In this document: positions 25,201 through 37,400 of the stretch, piece by piece
Layout: the number at the start of each line of letters is the position of its first letter
Numbering within the stretch: the stretch's first letter is position 1
Assembly: GCF_051020765.1 (NCBI RefSeq)
Contig: NW_027469110.1
Span: forward strand, 930,001-994,000
DNA: 64,000 nt
DNA from: Lasioglossum baleicum
Taxonomy: Eukaryota > Arthropoda > Insecta > Hymenoptera > Halictidae
Direction: 5' to 3'
The notes under the pieces: model-generated
Databases searched by the model: none
Seen by the model: only the letters and a program-made list of their open reading frames with translations
Told to the model about the DNA's origin: nothing
Program-made: the position numbers and the translations under genes

Positions 25201-26699
25201 GCATCCCACAAAACCTGCGCATGCGCATCCCACAAAACCTCGCACGTGTTTTTACTCGACTAGCCTGCGGGATGCATCCTCTCGCACGTGTTTTTACTCG
25301 ACTAGCCTGCAGGATGCATCCTCTCGCACGTATTTTTACTCGACTAGCCTGCCGGATGCATCCTCTCGCACGTGTTTTTACTCGACTAGCCTGCGGGATG
25401 CATCCTCTCGCACGTGTTTTAGCTCGACTAGCCATGCGCATCCCAAAAAACCTGCGAATGCGCATCCCACAAAACCTGCGCATGCGCATCCCACAAAACC
25501 TGCGCACGCGCATCCCACAAAACCTCGCACGTGTTTTTACTCGACTAGCCTGCGGGATGCATCCTCTCGCACGTGTTTTTACTCGACTAGCCTGCGGGAT
25601 GCATCCTCTCGCACGTGTTTTTAATCGACTACCCTGCGGGATGCATCCTCTCGCACGTGTTTTTGCTCGACTAGCCATGCGCATCCCATAAAACCTGCGC
25701 ATGCGCATCCCACAAAACCTGCGCATGCGCATCCCACAAAACCTGCGCACGCGCATCCCACAAAACCTGGCACGTGTTTTTACTCGACTACCCTGCGGGA
25801 TGCATCCTCTCGCACGTGTTTCTGCTCGACTAGCCATGCGCATCCCATAAAACCTGCGCATGCGCATCCCACAAAACCTGCGCATGCGCATCCCACAAAA
25901 CCTCGCACGTGTTTTTACTCGACTAGCCTGCGGGATGCATCCTCTCGCACGTGTTTTTACTCGACTAGCCTGCGGGATGCATCCTCTCGCACGTGTTTTT
26001 ACTCGACTAGCCTGCGGGATGCATCCTCTCGCACGTGTTTTTGCTCGGCTAGCCAGCGGGATGCATCCTCTCGCACGTGTTTTTGCTCGACTAGCCATGC
26101 GCATCCCAAAAAACCTGCGCATGCGCATCCCACAAAACCTGCGCATGCGCATCCCACAAAACCTCGCACGTGTTTGTGCTCGACTAGCCTGCGGGATGCA
26201 TCCTTTCGCACGTGTTTTTACTCGACTAGCCTGCGGGATGCATCCTCTCGCACGTGTTTTTGCTCGACTAGCCTGCGGGATGCATCCTCTCGCACGTGTT
26301 TGTGCTCGACTAGCCTGCGGGATGCATCCTCTCGCACGTGTTTTTACTCGACTAGCCTGCGGGATGCATCCTCTCGCACGTGTTTTTGCTCGACTAGCCT
26401 GCGGGATGCAATCTCTCGCACGTGTTTTTGCTCGACTAGCCTGCGGGATGTGTCCTCTCGCACGTGTTTTTGCTCGACTAGGCATGCGCATCCCAAAAAA
26501 CCTGCGCATGCGCATCCCAAAAAACCTGCGCATGCGCATCCCACAAAACCTGCGCATGCGCATCCCACAAAACCTCGCACGTGTTTTTACTCGACTAGCC
26601 TGCGGGATGCATCCTCTCGCACGTGTTTTTACTCGACTAGCCTGCAGGATGCATCCTCTCGCACGTATTTTTACTCGACTAGCCTGCCGGATGCATCCT
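22252..26699 (+). repeat. Mixed block, clusters 74-86
   Basis: B clusters: 22757-22825 acc, 22976-23044 tcc, 23279-23371 aacc, 23690-23782 aacc, 24143-24211 acc, 24446-24562 aaacc, 24713-24805 aacc, 25124-25240 aaccc, 25433-25525 accc, 25676-25768 tccc, 25835-25903 tcc, 26096-26164 acc, 26483-26575 aacc. Clusters 22757, 24143 and 24446 share the cctatg form of the last B, and 25433 and 25676 share the cacgcg form. After 25768 the head begins ggcacgtg. A units here include gcaatc, gtgtcc and cctgccgg variants. The A-only stretches between clusters hold only A units. Confidence 0.9.
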
Positions 26700-27907
26700 C
26701 TCGCACGTGTTTTTACTCGACTTGCCTGCGGGATGCATCCTCTCGCACGTGTTTTAGCTCGACTAGCCATGCGCATCCCAAAAAACCTGCGAATGCGCAT
26801 CCCACAAAACCTGCGCATGCGCATCCCACAAAACCTGCGCACGCGCATCCCACAAAACCTCGCACGTGTTTTTACACGACTAGCCTGCGGGATGCATCCT
26901 CTCGCACGTGTTTTTACTCGACTAGCCTGCGGGATGCATCCTCTCGCACGTGTTTTTACTCGACTACCCTGCGGGATGCATCCTCTCGCACGTGTTTTGC
27001 TCGACTAGCCATGCGCATCCCATAAAACCTGCGCATGCGCATCCCACAAAACCTGCGCATGCGCATCCCACAAAACCTCGCACGTGTTTTTACTCGACTA
27101 GCCTGCGGGATGCATCCTCTCGCACGTGTTTTTACTCGACTAGCCTGCGGGATGCATCCTCTCGCACGTGTTTTTACTCGACTACCCTGCGGGATGCATC
27201 CTCTCGCACGTGTTTTTACTCGACTAGCCTGCGGGATGCATCCTCTCGCACGTGTTTTTACTCGACAAGCCTGCGGGAAGCATCCTCTCGCACGTGTTTT
27301 TACTCGACTACCCTGCGGGATGCATACTCTCGCACGTGCTTTTGCTCGACTAGCCATGCGCATCTCATAAAACCTGCGCATGCGCATCCCACAAAACCTG
27401 CGTATGCGCATCCCACAAAACCTGCGTATGCGCATCCCACAAAACCTCGCACGTGTTTTTACTCGACTAGCCTGCGGGATGCATCCTCTCGCACGTGTTT
27501 TTACTCGACTAGCCTGCGGGAAGCATCCTCTCGCACGTGTTTTTACTCGACTAGCCTGCGGGATGCATCCTCTCGCACGTGTTTTTGCTCGACTAGCCTG
27601 CGGGACGCATCCTCTCGCACGTGTTTTTACTCGACTAGCCTGCAGGATGCATCCTCTCGCACGTGTTTTTACTCGACTAGCCTGCGGGATGCATCCTCTC
27701 GCACGTGTTTTTGCTCGACTAGCCTGCGGGATGCATCCTCTCGCACGTGTTTTTGCTCGACTAGCCTGCGGGATGCATTCTCTCGCACGTGTTTTTGCTC
27801 GACTAGCCTGCGGGATGCATCCTCTCGCACGTGTTTTTACTCGACTAGCCTGCGGGATGCATACACTCGCACGTGTTTTTGCTCGACTAGCCTGCGGGAT
27901 GCATCCT
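26700..27907 (+). repeat. 1,208-bp tandem repeat, copy 1
   Basis: It starts in an A unit with gacttgcc and an agctcg head. B clusters: 26768-26860 (accc; gaatg and cacgcg forms), 27010-27078 (tcc), 27355-27447 (tccc; first unit reads catctcataaaa). The following A run carries gaagc, gacgc, cctgcagg, gcattc and gcatacactc in that order. The next copy abuts directly. Differences include the tttttacacg head near 26,87x here. Confidence 0.93.
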
Positions 27908-29115
27908 CTCGCACGTGTTTTTACTCGACTTGCCTGCGGGATGCATCCTCTCGCACGTGTTTTAGCTCGACTAGCCATGCGCATCCCAAAAAACCTGCGA
28001 ATGCGCATCCCACAAAACCTGCGCATGCGCATCCCACAAAACCTGCGCACGCGCATCCCACAAAACCTCGCACGTGTTTTTACTCGACTAGCCTGCGGGA
28101 TGCATCCTCTCGCACGTGTTTTTACTCGACTAGCCTGCGGGATGCATCCTCTCGCACGTGTTTTTACTCGACTACCCTGCGGGATGCATCCTCTCGTACG
28201 TGTTTTGCTCGACTAGCCATGCGCATCCCATAAAACCTGCGCATGCGCATCCCACAAAACCTGCGCATGCGCATCCCACAAAACCTCGCACGTGTTTTTA
28301 CTCGACTAGCCTGTGGGATGCATCCTCTCGCACGTGTTTCTACTCGACTAGCCTGCGGGATGCATCCTCTCGCACGTGTTTTTACTCGACTACCCTGCGG
28401 GATGCATCCTCTCGCACGTGTTTTTACTCGACTAGCCTGCGGGATGCATCCTCTCGCACGTGTTTTTACTCGACAAGCCTGCGGGAAGCATCCTCTCGCA
28501 CGTGTTTTTACTCGACTACCCTGCGGGATGCATACTCTCGCACGTGCTTTTGCTCGACTAGCCATGCGCATCCCATAAAACCTGCGCATGCGCATCCCAC
28601 AAAACCTGCGTATGCGCATCCCACAAAACCTGCGTATGCGCATCCCACAAAACCTCGCACGTGTTTTTACTCGACTAGCCTGCGGGATGCATCCTCTCGC
28701 ACGTGTTTTTACTCGACTAGCCTGCGGGAAGCATCCTCTCGCACGTGTTTTTACTCGACTAGCCTGCGGGATGCATCCTCTCGCACGTGTTTTTGCTCGA
28801 CTAGCCTGCGGGACGCATCCTCTCGCACGTGTTTTTACTCGACTAGCCTGCAGGATGCATCCTCTCGCACGTGTTTTTACTCGACTAGCCTGCGGGATGC
28901 ATCCTCTCGCACGTGTTTTTGCTCGACTAGCCTGCGGGATGCATCCTCTCGCACGTGTTTTTGCTCGACTAGCCTGCGGGATGCATTCTCTCGCACGTGT
29001 TTTTGCTCGACTAGCCTGCGGGATGCATCCTCTCGCACGTGTTTTTACTCGACTAGCCTGCGGGATGCATACACTCGCACGTGTTTTTGCTCGACTAGCC
29101 TGCGGGATGCATCCT
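27908..29115 (+). repeat. 1,208-bp tandem repeat, copy 2
   Basis: B clusters 27976-28068 (accc), 28218-28286 (tcc) and 28563-28655 (tccc) each lie exactly 1,208 bp after those of copy 1, with the same internal variants down to cgtgcttttg before 28563. Copy-specific changes are ctcgtacg near 28,19x, ctgtggg near 28,313 and gtttctac near 28,34x. Confidence 0.93.
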
Positions 29116-30740
29116 CTCGCACGTGTTTTTGCTCGACTAGCCTGCGGGATGCATCCTCTCGCACGTGTTTTTGCTCGGCTAGCCTGCGGGATGCATCCTC
29201 TCGCACGTGTTTTTGCTCGACTAGCCATGCGCATCCCAAAAAACCTGCGCATGCGCATCCCACAAAACCTCGCACGTGTTTGTGCTCGACTAGCCTGCGG
29301 GATGCATCCTTTCGCACGTGTTTTTACTCGACTAGCCTGCGGGATGCATCCTCTCGCACGTGTTTTTGCTCGACTAGCCTGCGGGATGCATCCTCTCGCA
29401 CGTGTTTGTGCTCGACTAGCCTGCGGGATGCATCCTCTCGCACGTGTTTTTGCTCGACTAGCCTGCGGGATGCATCCTCTCGCACGTGTTTTTACTCGAC
29501 TAGCCTGCGGGATGCATCCTCTCGCACGTGTTTTTACTCGACTACCCTGCGGGATGCATCCTCTCGCACGTGTTTTTACTCGACTAGCCTGCGGAATGCA
29601 TCCTCTCGCACGTGTTTTTGCTCGACTAGCCTGCGGGATGCATCCTCTCGCACGTGTTTTTGCTCGACTAGCCTGCGGGATGCATCCTCTCGCACGTGTT
29701 TTTACTCGACTAGCCTGCGGAATGCATCCTCTCGCACGTGTTTTTGCTCGACTAGCCTGCGGGATGCATCCTCTCGCACGTGTTTTTGCTCGACTAGCCT
29801 GCGGGATGCATCCTCTCGCACGTGTTTTTACGCGACTAGCCTGCGGGATGCATCCTCTCGCACGTGTTTTTACTCGACTACCCTGCGGGATGCATCCTCT
29901 CGCACGTGTTTTTGCTCGACTAGCCATGCGCATCCAAAAAACCTGCGCATGCCCATCCCACAAAACATGCCTATGCGCATCCCACATAACCTCGCACGTG
30001 TTTTTACTCGACTAGCCTACGGGATGCATCCTCTCGCACGTGTTTTTACTCGACTAGCCTGCGGGATGCATCCTCTCGCACGTGTTTTTACTCGACTACC
30101 CTGCGGGATGCATCCTCTCGCACGTGTTTTTGCTCGACTAGCCATGCGCATCCCATAAAACCTGCGCATGCGCATCCCACAAAACCTGCGCATGCGCATC
30201 CCACAAAACCTCGCACGTGTTTTTACTCGACTAGCCTGCGGGATGCATCCTCTCGCACGTGTTTTTACTCGACTAGCCTGCGGGATGCATCCTCTCGCAC
30301 GTGTTTTTACTCGACTAGCCTGCGGGATGCATCCTCTCGCACGTGTTTTTGCTCGGCTATCCAGCGGGATGCATCCTCTCGCACGTGTTTTTGCTCGACT
30401 AGCCATGCGCATCCCAAAAAAACTGCGCATGCGCATCCCACAAAACCTGCGCATGCGCATCCCACAAAACCTCGCACGTGTTTGTGCTCGACTAGCCTGC
30501 GGGATGCATCCTTTCGCACGTGTTTTTACTCGACTAGCCTGCGGGATGCATCCTCTCGCACGTGTTTTTGCTCGACTAGCCTGCGGGATGCATCCTCTCG
30601 CACGTGTTTGTGCTCGACTAGCCTGCGGGATGCATCCTCTCGCACGTGTTTTTACTCGACTAGCCTGCGGGATGCATCCTCTCGCACGTGTTTTTGCTCG
30701 ACTAGCCTGCGGGATGCATCCTCTCGCACGTGTTTTTACT
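29116..30740 (+). repeat. Mixed block, clusters 93-96, relative of 3.6-4.6 kb
   Basis: B clusters: 29226-29270 (ac), 29925-29992 (acc), 30143-30211 (tcc), 30404-30472 (acc). The last three match 3990/4209/4470 at offset 25,935 then 25,934. The first B at 29925 has only two C before the A tract (catccaaaaaa), which explains the one-base step. The A run 29271-29924 repeats a gcggaatgc variant twice, 126 bp (three units) apart. The first B at 30404 has seven A and one C in its core. Confidence 0.9.
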
Positions 30741-33700
30741 CGACTAGCCTGCGGGATGCATCCTCTCGCACGTGTTTTGCTCGACTAGCCATGCGCATCC
30801 CATAAAACCTGCGCATGCGCATCCCACAAAACCTGCGCATGCGCATCCCACAAAACCTCGCACGTGTTTTTACTCGACTAGCCTGCGGGATGCATCCTCT
30901 CGCACGTGTTTTTACTCGACTAGCCTGCAGGATGCATCCTCTCGCACGTGTTTTTACTCGACTAGCCTGCGGGATGCATCCTCTCGCACGTGTTTTTGCT
31001 CGACTAGCCTGCGGGATGCATCCTCTCGCACGTGTTTTTGCTCGACTAGGCATGCGCATCCCAAAAAACCTGCGCATGCGCATCCCAAAAAACCTGCGCA
31101 TGCGCATCCCACAAAACCTGCGCATGCGCATCCCACAAAACCTCGCACGTGTTTTTGCTCGACTAGCCTGCGGGATGCATCCTCTCGCACGTGTTTTTAC
31201 TCGACTAGCCTGCGGGATGCATCCTCTCGCACGTGTTTTTGCTCGACTAGCCTGCGGGATGCATCCTCTCGCACGTGTTTTTGCTCGACTAGCCTGCGGG
31301 ATGCAACCTCTCGCACGTGTTTTTACTCGACTAGCCTGCGGGATGCATCCTCTCGCACTTGTTTTTGCTCGACTAGCCTGCGGGATGCATCCTCTCGCAC
31401 GTGTTTTTGCTCGACTTGCCTGCGGGGTGCATCCTCTCGCACGTGTTTGTGCTCGACCAGCCTGCGGGATGCATCCTCTCGCACGTGTTTTTACTCGACT
31501 AGCCTGCGGGATGCATCCTCTCGCACGTGTTTTTGCTCGACTAGCCTGCGGGATGCATCCTCTCGCACGTGTTTTTGCTCGACTAGCCTGCGGGATGCAT
31601 CCTCTCGCACGTGTTTTTACTCGACTACCCTGCGGGATGCATCCTCTCGCACGTGTTTTTGCTCGACTAGCCATGCGCATCCCAAAAAACCTGCGCATGC
31701 GCATCCCAAAAAACCTGCCCATGCGCATCCCAAAAAACCTGCGCATGCGCATCCCACAAAACCTGCGTATGCGCATCCCACAAAACCTCGCACGTGTTTT
31801 TACTCGACTAGCCTGCGGGATGCATCCTCTCGCACGTGTTTTTACTCGACTAGCCTGCGGGATGCATCCTCTCGCACGTGTTTTTGCTCGACTAGCCATG
31901 CGCATCCCAAAAAACCTGCACATGCGCATCCCAAAAAACCTGCGCATGCGCATCCCACAAAACCTGCGCATGCGCATCCCACAAAACCTCGCACGTGTTT
32001 TTACTCGACTAGCCTGCGGGATGCATCCTCTCGCACGTGTTTTTGCTCGGCTAGCCTGCGGGATGCATCCTCTCGCACGTGTTTTTGCTCGACTAGCCAT
32101 GCGCATCCCAAAAAACCTGCGTATGCGCATCCCAAAAAACCTGCGCATGCGCATCCCACAAAACCTCGCACGTGTTTTTACTCGACTAGCCTGCGGGATG
32201 CATCCTCTCGCACGTGTTTTTACTCGACTAGCCTGCGGAATGCATCCTCTCGCACGTGTTTTTGCTCGACTAGCCTGCGGGATGCATCCTCTCGCACGTG
32301 TTTGTGCTCGACTAGCCTGCGGGATGCATCCTCTCGCACGTGTTTTTACTCGACTAGCCTGCGGGATGCATCCTCTCGCACGTGTTTTTGCTCGACTAGC
32401 CTGCGGGATGCATCCTCTCGCACGTGTTTTTACTCGACTAGCCTGCGGGATGCATCCTCTCGCACGTGTTTTTACTCGACTAGCCATGCGCATCCCAAAA
32501 AACCTGCGCATGCGCATCCCACAAAACCTGCGCATGCGCATCCCACAAAACCTCGCACGTGTTTTTACTCGACTAGCCTGCGGGATGCATCCTCTCGCAC
32601 GTGTTTTGCTCGACTAGCCATGCGCATCCCATAAAACCTGCGCATGCGCATCCCACAAAACCTGCGCATGCGCATCCCACAAAACCTCGCACGTGTTTTT
32701 ACTCGACTAGCCTGCGGGATGCATCCTCTCGCACGTGTTTTTACTCGACTAGCCTGCAGGATGCATCCTCTCGCACGTGTTTTTACTCGACTAGCCTGCG
32801 GGATGCATCCTCTCGCACGTGTTTTTGCTCGACTAGCCTGCGGGATGCATCCTCTCGCACGTGTTTTTGCTCGACTAGGCATGCGCATCCCAAAAAACCT
32901 GCGCATGCGCATCCCAAAAAACCTGCGCATGCGCATCCCACAAAACCTGCGCATGCGCATCCCACAAAACCTCGCACGTGTTTTTACTCGACTAGCCTGC
33001 GGGATGCATCCTCTCGCACGTGTTTTTACTCGACTAGCCTGCGGGATGCATCCTCTCGCACGTGTTTTTACTCGACTAGCCTGCGGGATGCATCGTCTCG
33101 CACGTGTTTTTACTCGACTAGCCTGCGGGATGCATCCTCTCGCACGTGTTTTTGCTCGACTAGCCATGAGCATCCCAAAAAACCTGCGCATGCGCATCCC
33201 ACAAAACCTCGCACGTGTTTGTGCTCGACTAGCCTGCGGGATGCATCCTTTCGCACGTGTTTTTACTCGACTAGCCTGCGGGATGCATCCTCTCGCACGT
33301 GTTTTTGCTCGACTAGCCTGCGGGATGCATCCTCTCGCACGTGTTTTTACTCGACTAGCCTGCGGGATGCATCCTCTCGCACGTGTTTTTGCTCGACTAG
33401 CCTGCGGGATGCATCCTCTCGCACGTGTTTTTGCTCGACTAGCCTGCGGGATGCAACCTCTCGCACGTGTTTTTACTCGACTAGCCTGCGGGATGCATCC
33501 TCTCGCACTTGTTTTTGCTCGACTAGCCTGCGGGATGCATCCTCTCGCACGTGTTTTTGCTCGACTTGCCTGCGGGGTGCATCCTCTCGCACGTGTTTGT
33601 GCTCGACCAGCCTGCGGGATGCATCCTCTCGCACGTGTTTTTACTCGACTAGCCTGCGGGATGCATCCTCTCGCACGTGTTTTTGCTCGACTAGCCTGCG

Positions 33701-34480
33701 GGATGCATCCTCTCGCACGTGTTTTTGCTCGACTAGCCTGCGGGATGCATCCTCTCGCACGTGTTTTTACTCGACTACCCTGCGGGATGCATCCTCTCGC
33801 ACGTGTTTTTGCTCGACTAGCCATGCGCATCCCAAAAAACCTGCGCATGCGCATCCCAAAAAACCTGCGCATGCGCATCCCACAAAACCTGCGTATGCGC
33901 ATCCCACAAAACCTCGCACGTGTTTTTACTCGACTAGCCTGCGGGATGCATCCTCTCGCACGTGTTTTTACTCGACTAGCCTGCGGGATGCATCCTCTCG
34001 CACGTGTTTTTGCTCGACTAGCCATGCGCATCCCAAAAAACCTGCACATGCGCATCCCAAAAAACCTGCGCATGCGCATCCCACAAAACCTGCGCATGCG
34101 CATCCCACAAAACCTCGCACGTGTTTTTACTCGACTAGCCTGCGGGATGCATCCTCTCGCACGTGTTTTTGCTCGACTAGCCTGCGGGATGCATCCTCTC
34201 GCACGTGTTTTTGCTCGACTAGCCATGCGCATCCCAAAAAACCTGCGTATGCGCATCCCAAAAAACCTGCGCATGCGCATCCCACAAAACCTCGCACGTG
34301 TTTTTACTCGACTAGCCTGCGGGATGCATCCTCTCGCACGTGTTTTTACTCGACTAGCCTGCGGGATGCATCCTCTCGCACGTGTTTTTACTCGACTAGC
34401 CTGCGGGATGCATCCTCTCGCACGTGTTTTTACTCGACTACCCTGCGGGATGCATCCTCTCGCACGTGTTTTGCTCGACT
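30741..34480 (+). repeat. Block built from left-end modules
   Basis: B clusters: 30790-30858 tcc, 31051-31143 aacc, 31672-31788 aaacc, 31897-31989 aacc, 32098-32166 aac, 32485-32553 acc (unusual actcg head), 32619-32687 tcc, 32880-32972 aacc, 33165-33209 ac, 33822-33914 aacc, 34023-34115 aacc, 34224-34292 aac. Clusters 30790 and 31051 match 4688 and 4949 (offset 26,102). 31672-32098 match 835-1261 (offset 30,837). 33165-34224 match 6864-7923 (offset 26,301 four times). Modules from several left-end places have been brought together here. Confidence 0.9.
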
Positions 34481-37400
34481 AGCCATGCGCATCCCATAAA
34501 ACCTGCGCATGCGCATCCCACAAAACCTCGCACGTGTTTTTACTCGACTAGCCTGCGGGATGCATCCTCTCGCACGTGTTTTTACTCGACTAGCCTGCGG
34601 GATGCATCCTCTCGCACGTGTTTTTACTCGACTACCCTGCGGGATGCATCCTCTCGCACGTGTTTTTACTCGACTAGCCTGCGGGATGCATCCTCTCGCA
34701 CGTGTTTTTACTCGACTAGCCTGCAGGATGCATCCTCTCGCACGTGTTTTTACTCGACTAGCCTGCGGGATGCATCCTCTCGCACGTGTTTTTGCTCGAC
34801 TAGCCTGCGGGATGCATCCTCTCGCACGTGTTTTTGCTCGACTAGGCATGCGCATCCCAAAAAACCTGCGCATGCGCATCCCACAAAACCTGCGCATGCT
34901 CATCCCACAAAACCTCGCACGTGTTTTTACTCGACTGGCCTGCGGGATGCATCCTCTCGCACGTGTTTTTACTCGACTAGCCTGCGGGATGCATCCTCTC
35001 GCACGTGTTTTTACTCGACTAGCCTGCAGGATGCATCCTCTCGCACGTGTTTTTACTCGACTAGCCTGCGGGATGCATCCTCTTGCACGTGTTTTTGCTC
35101 GACTAGCCATGCGCATCCCAAAAAATCTGCGCATGCGCATCCCAAAAAACCTGCGCATGCGCATCCCACAAAACCTGCGTATGCGCATCCCACAAAACCT
35201 CGCACGTGTTTTTACTCGACTAGCCTGCGGGATGCATCCTCTCGCACGTGTTTTTACTCGACTAGCCTGAGGGATGCATCCTCTCGCACGTGTTTTTGCT
35301 CGACTAGCCTGCGGGATGCATCCTCTCGCACGTGTTTTTGCTCGACTAGGCATGCGCATCCCAAAAAACCTGCGCATGCGCATCCCACAAAACCTGCGCA
35401 TGCGCATCCCACAAAACCTCGCACGTGTTTTTACTCGACTAGCCTGCGGGATGCATCCTCTCGCACGTGTTTTTACTCGACTAGCCTGCGGGATGCATCC
35501 TCTCGCACGTGTTTTTACTCGACTAGCCTGCGGGATGCATCGTCTCGCACGTGTTTTTACTCGACTAGCCTGCGGGATGCATCCTCTCGCACGTGTTTTT
35601 ACTCGACTAGCCTGCGGGATGCATCCTCTCGCACGTGTTTTTGCTCGACTAGCCTGCGGGATGCATCCTCTCGCACGTGTTTTTGCTCGACTAGCCTGCG
35701 GGATGCATCCTCTCGCACGTGTTTTTACTCGACTAGCCTGCGGGATGCATCCTCTCGCACGTGTTTTTACTCGACTACCCTGCGGGATGCATCCTCTCGC
35801 ACGTGTTTTTGCTCGACTAGCCATGCGCATCCCAAAAAACCTGCGCATGCGCATCCCAAAAAACCTGCGCATGCGCATCCCAAAAAACCTGCGCATGCGC
35901 ATCCCACAAAACCTGCGCATGCGCATCTCACAAAACCTCGCACGTGTTTTTACTCGACTAGCCTGCGGGATGCATCCTCTCGCACGTGTTTTTACTCGAC
36001 TAGCCTGCGGGATGCATCCTCTCGCACGTGTTTTTGCTCGACTAGCCATGCGCATCCCAAAAAACCTGCACATGCGCATACCAAAAAACCTGCGCATGCG
36101 CATCCCACAAAACCTGCGCATGCGCATCCCACAAAACCTCGCACGTGTTTTTACTCGACTAGCCTGCGGGATGCATACTCGCGCACGTGTTTTTGCTCGG
36201 CTAGCCTGCGGGATGCATCCTCTCGCACGTGTTTTTGCTCGACTAGCCATGCGCATCCCAAAAAACCTGCGCATGCGCATCCCAAAAAACCTGCGCATGC
36301 GCATCCCACAAAACCTCGCACGTGTTTGTGCTCGACTAGCCTGCGGGATGCATCCTTTCGCACGTGTTTTTACTCGACTAGCCTGCGGGATGCATCCTCT
36401 CGCACGTGTTTTTGCTCGACTAGCCTGCGGGATGCATCCTCTCGCACGTGTTTTTGCTCGACTAGCCTGCGGGATGCATCCTCTCGCACGTGTTTTTACT
36501 CGACTAGCCTGCAGGATGCATCCTCTCGCACGTGTTTTGCTCGACTAGCCATGCGCATCCCATAAAACCTGCGCATGCGCATCCCACAAAACCTGCGCAT
36601 GCGCATCCCACAAAACCTCGCACGTGTTTTTACTCGACTAGCCTGCGGGATGCATCCTCTCGCACGTGTTTATACTCGACTAGCCTGCGGGATGCATCCT
36701 CTCGCACGTGTTTTTACTCGACTACCCTGCGGGATGCATCCTCTCGCACGTGTTTTGCTCGACTAGCCATGCGCATCCCATAAAACCTGCGCATGCGCAT
36801 CCCACAAAACCTGCGCATGCGCATCCCACAAAACCTCGCACGTGTTTTTACTCGACTAGCCTGCGGGATGCATCCTCTCGCACGTGTTTTTACTCGTCTA
36901 GCCTGCGGGATGCATCCTCTCGCACGTGTTTTTACTTGACTACCCTGCGGGATGCATCCTCTCGCACGTGTTTTTACTCGACTAGCCTGCGGGATGCATC
37001 CTCTCGCACGTGTTTTTACTCGACTAGCCTGCAGGATGCATCCTCTCGCACGTGTTTTTACTCGACTAGCCTGCGGGATGCATCCTCTCGCACGTGTTTT
37101 TGCTCGACTAGCCTGCGGGATGCATCCTCTCGCACGTGTTTTTGCTCGACTAGCCTGCGGGATGCATCCTCTCGCACGTGTTTATGCTCGACTAGCCATG
37201 CGCATCCCAAAAAACCTGCGCATGCGCATCCCAAAAAACCTGCGCATGCGCATCCCACAAAACCTGCGCATGCGCATCCCACAAAACCTGCGCATGCGCA
37301 TCCCACAATACCTCGCACGTGTTTTTACTCGACTAGCCTGCGGGATGCATCCTCTCGCACGTGTTTTTACTCGACTAGCCTGCGGGATGCATCCTCTCGC

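Noticed and set aside
20447..25624. 1,725-codon open frame, and many others of 200-1,021 codons on the plus strand
   Set aside because: They consist only of 14- and 8-residue monomer translations, overlap other open frames on both strands, have no start context and end where single-base indels in monomers shift the frame. No third-position bias is visible; the main a/g polymorphism changes the residue in each long frame I checked.
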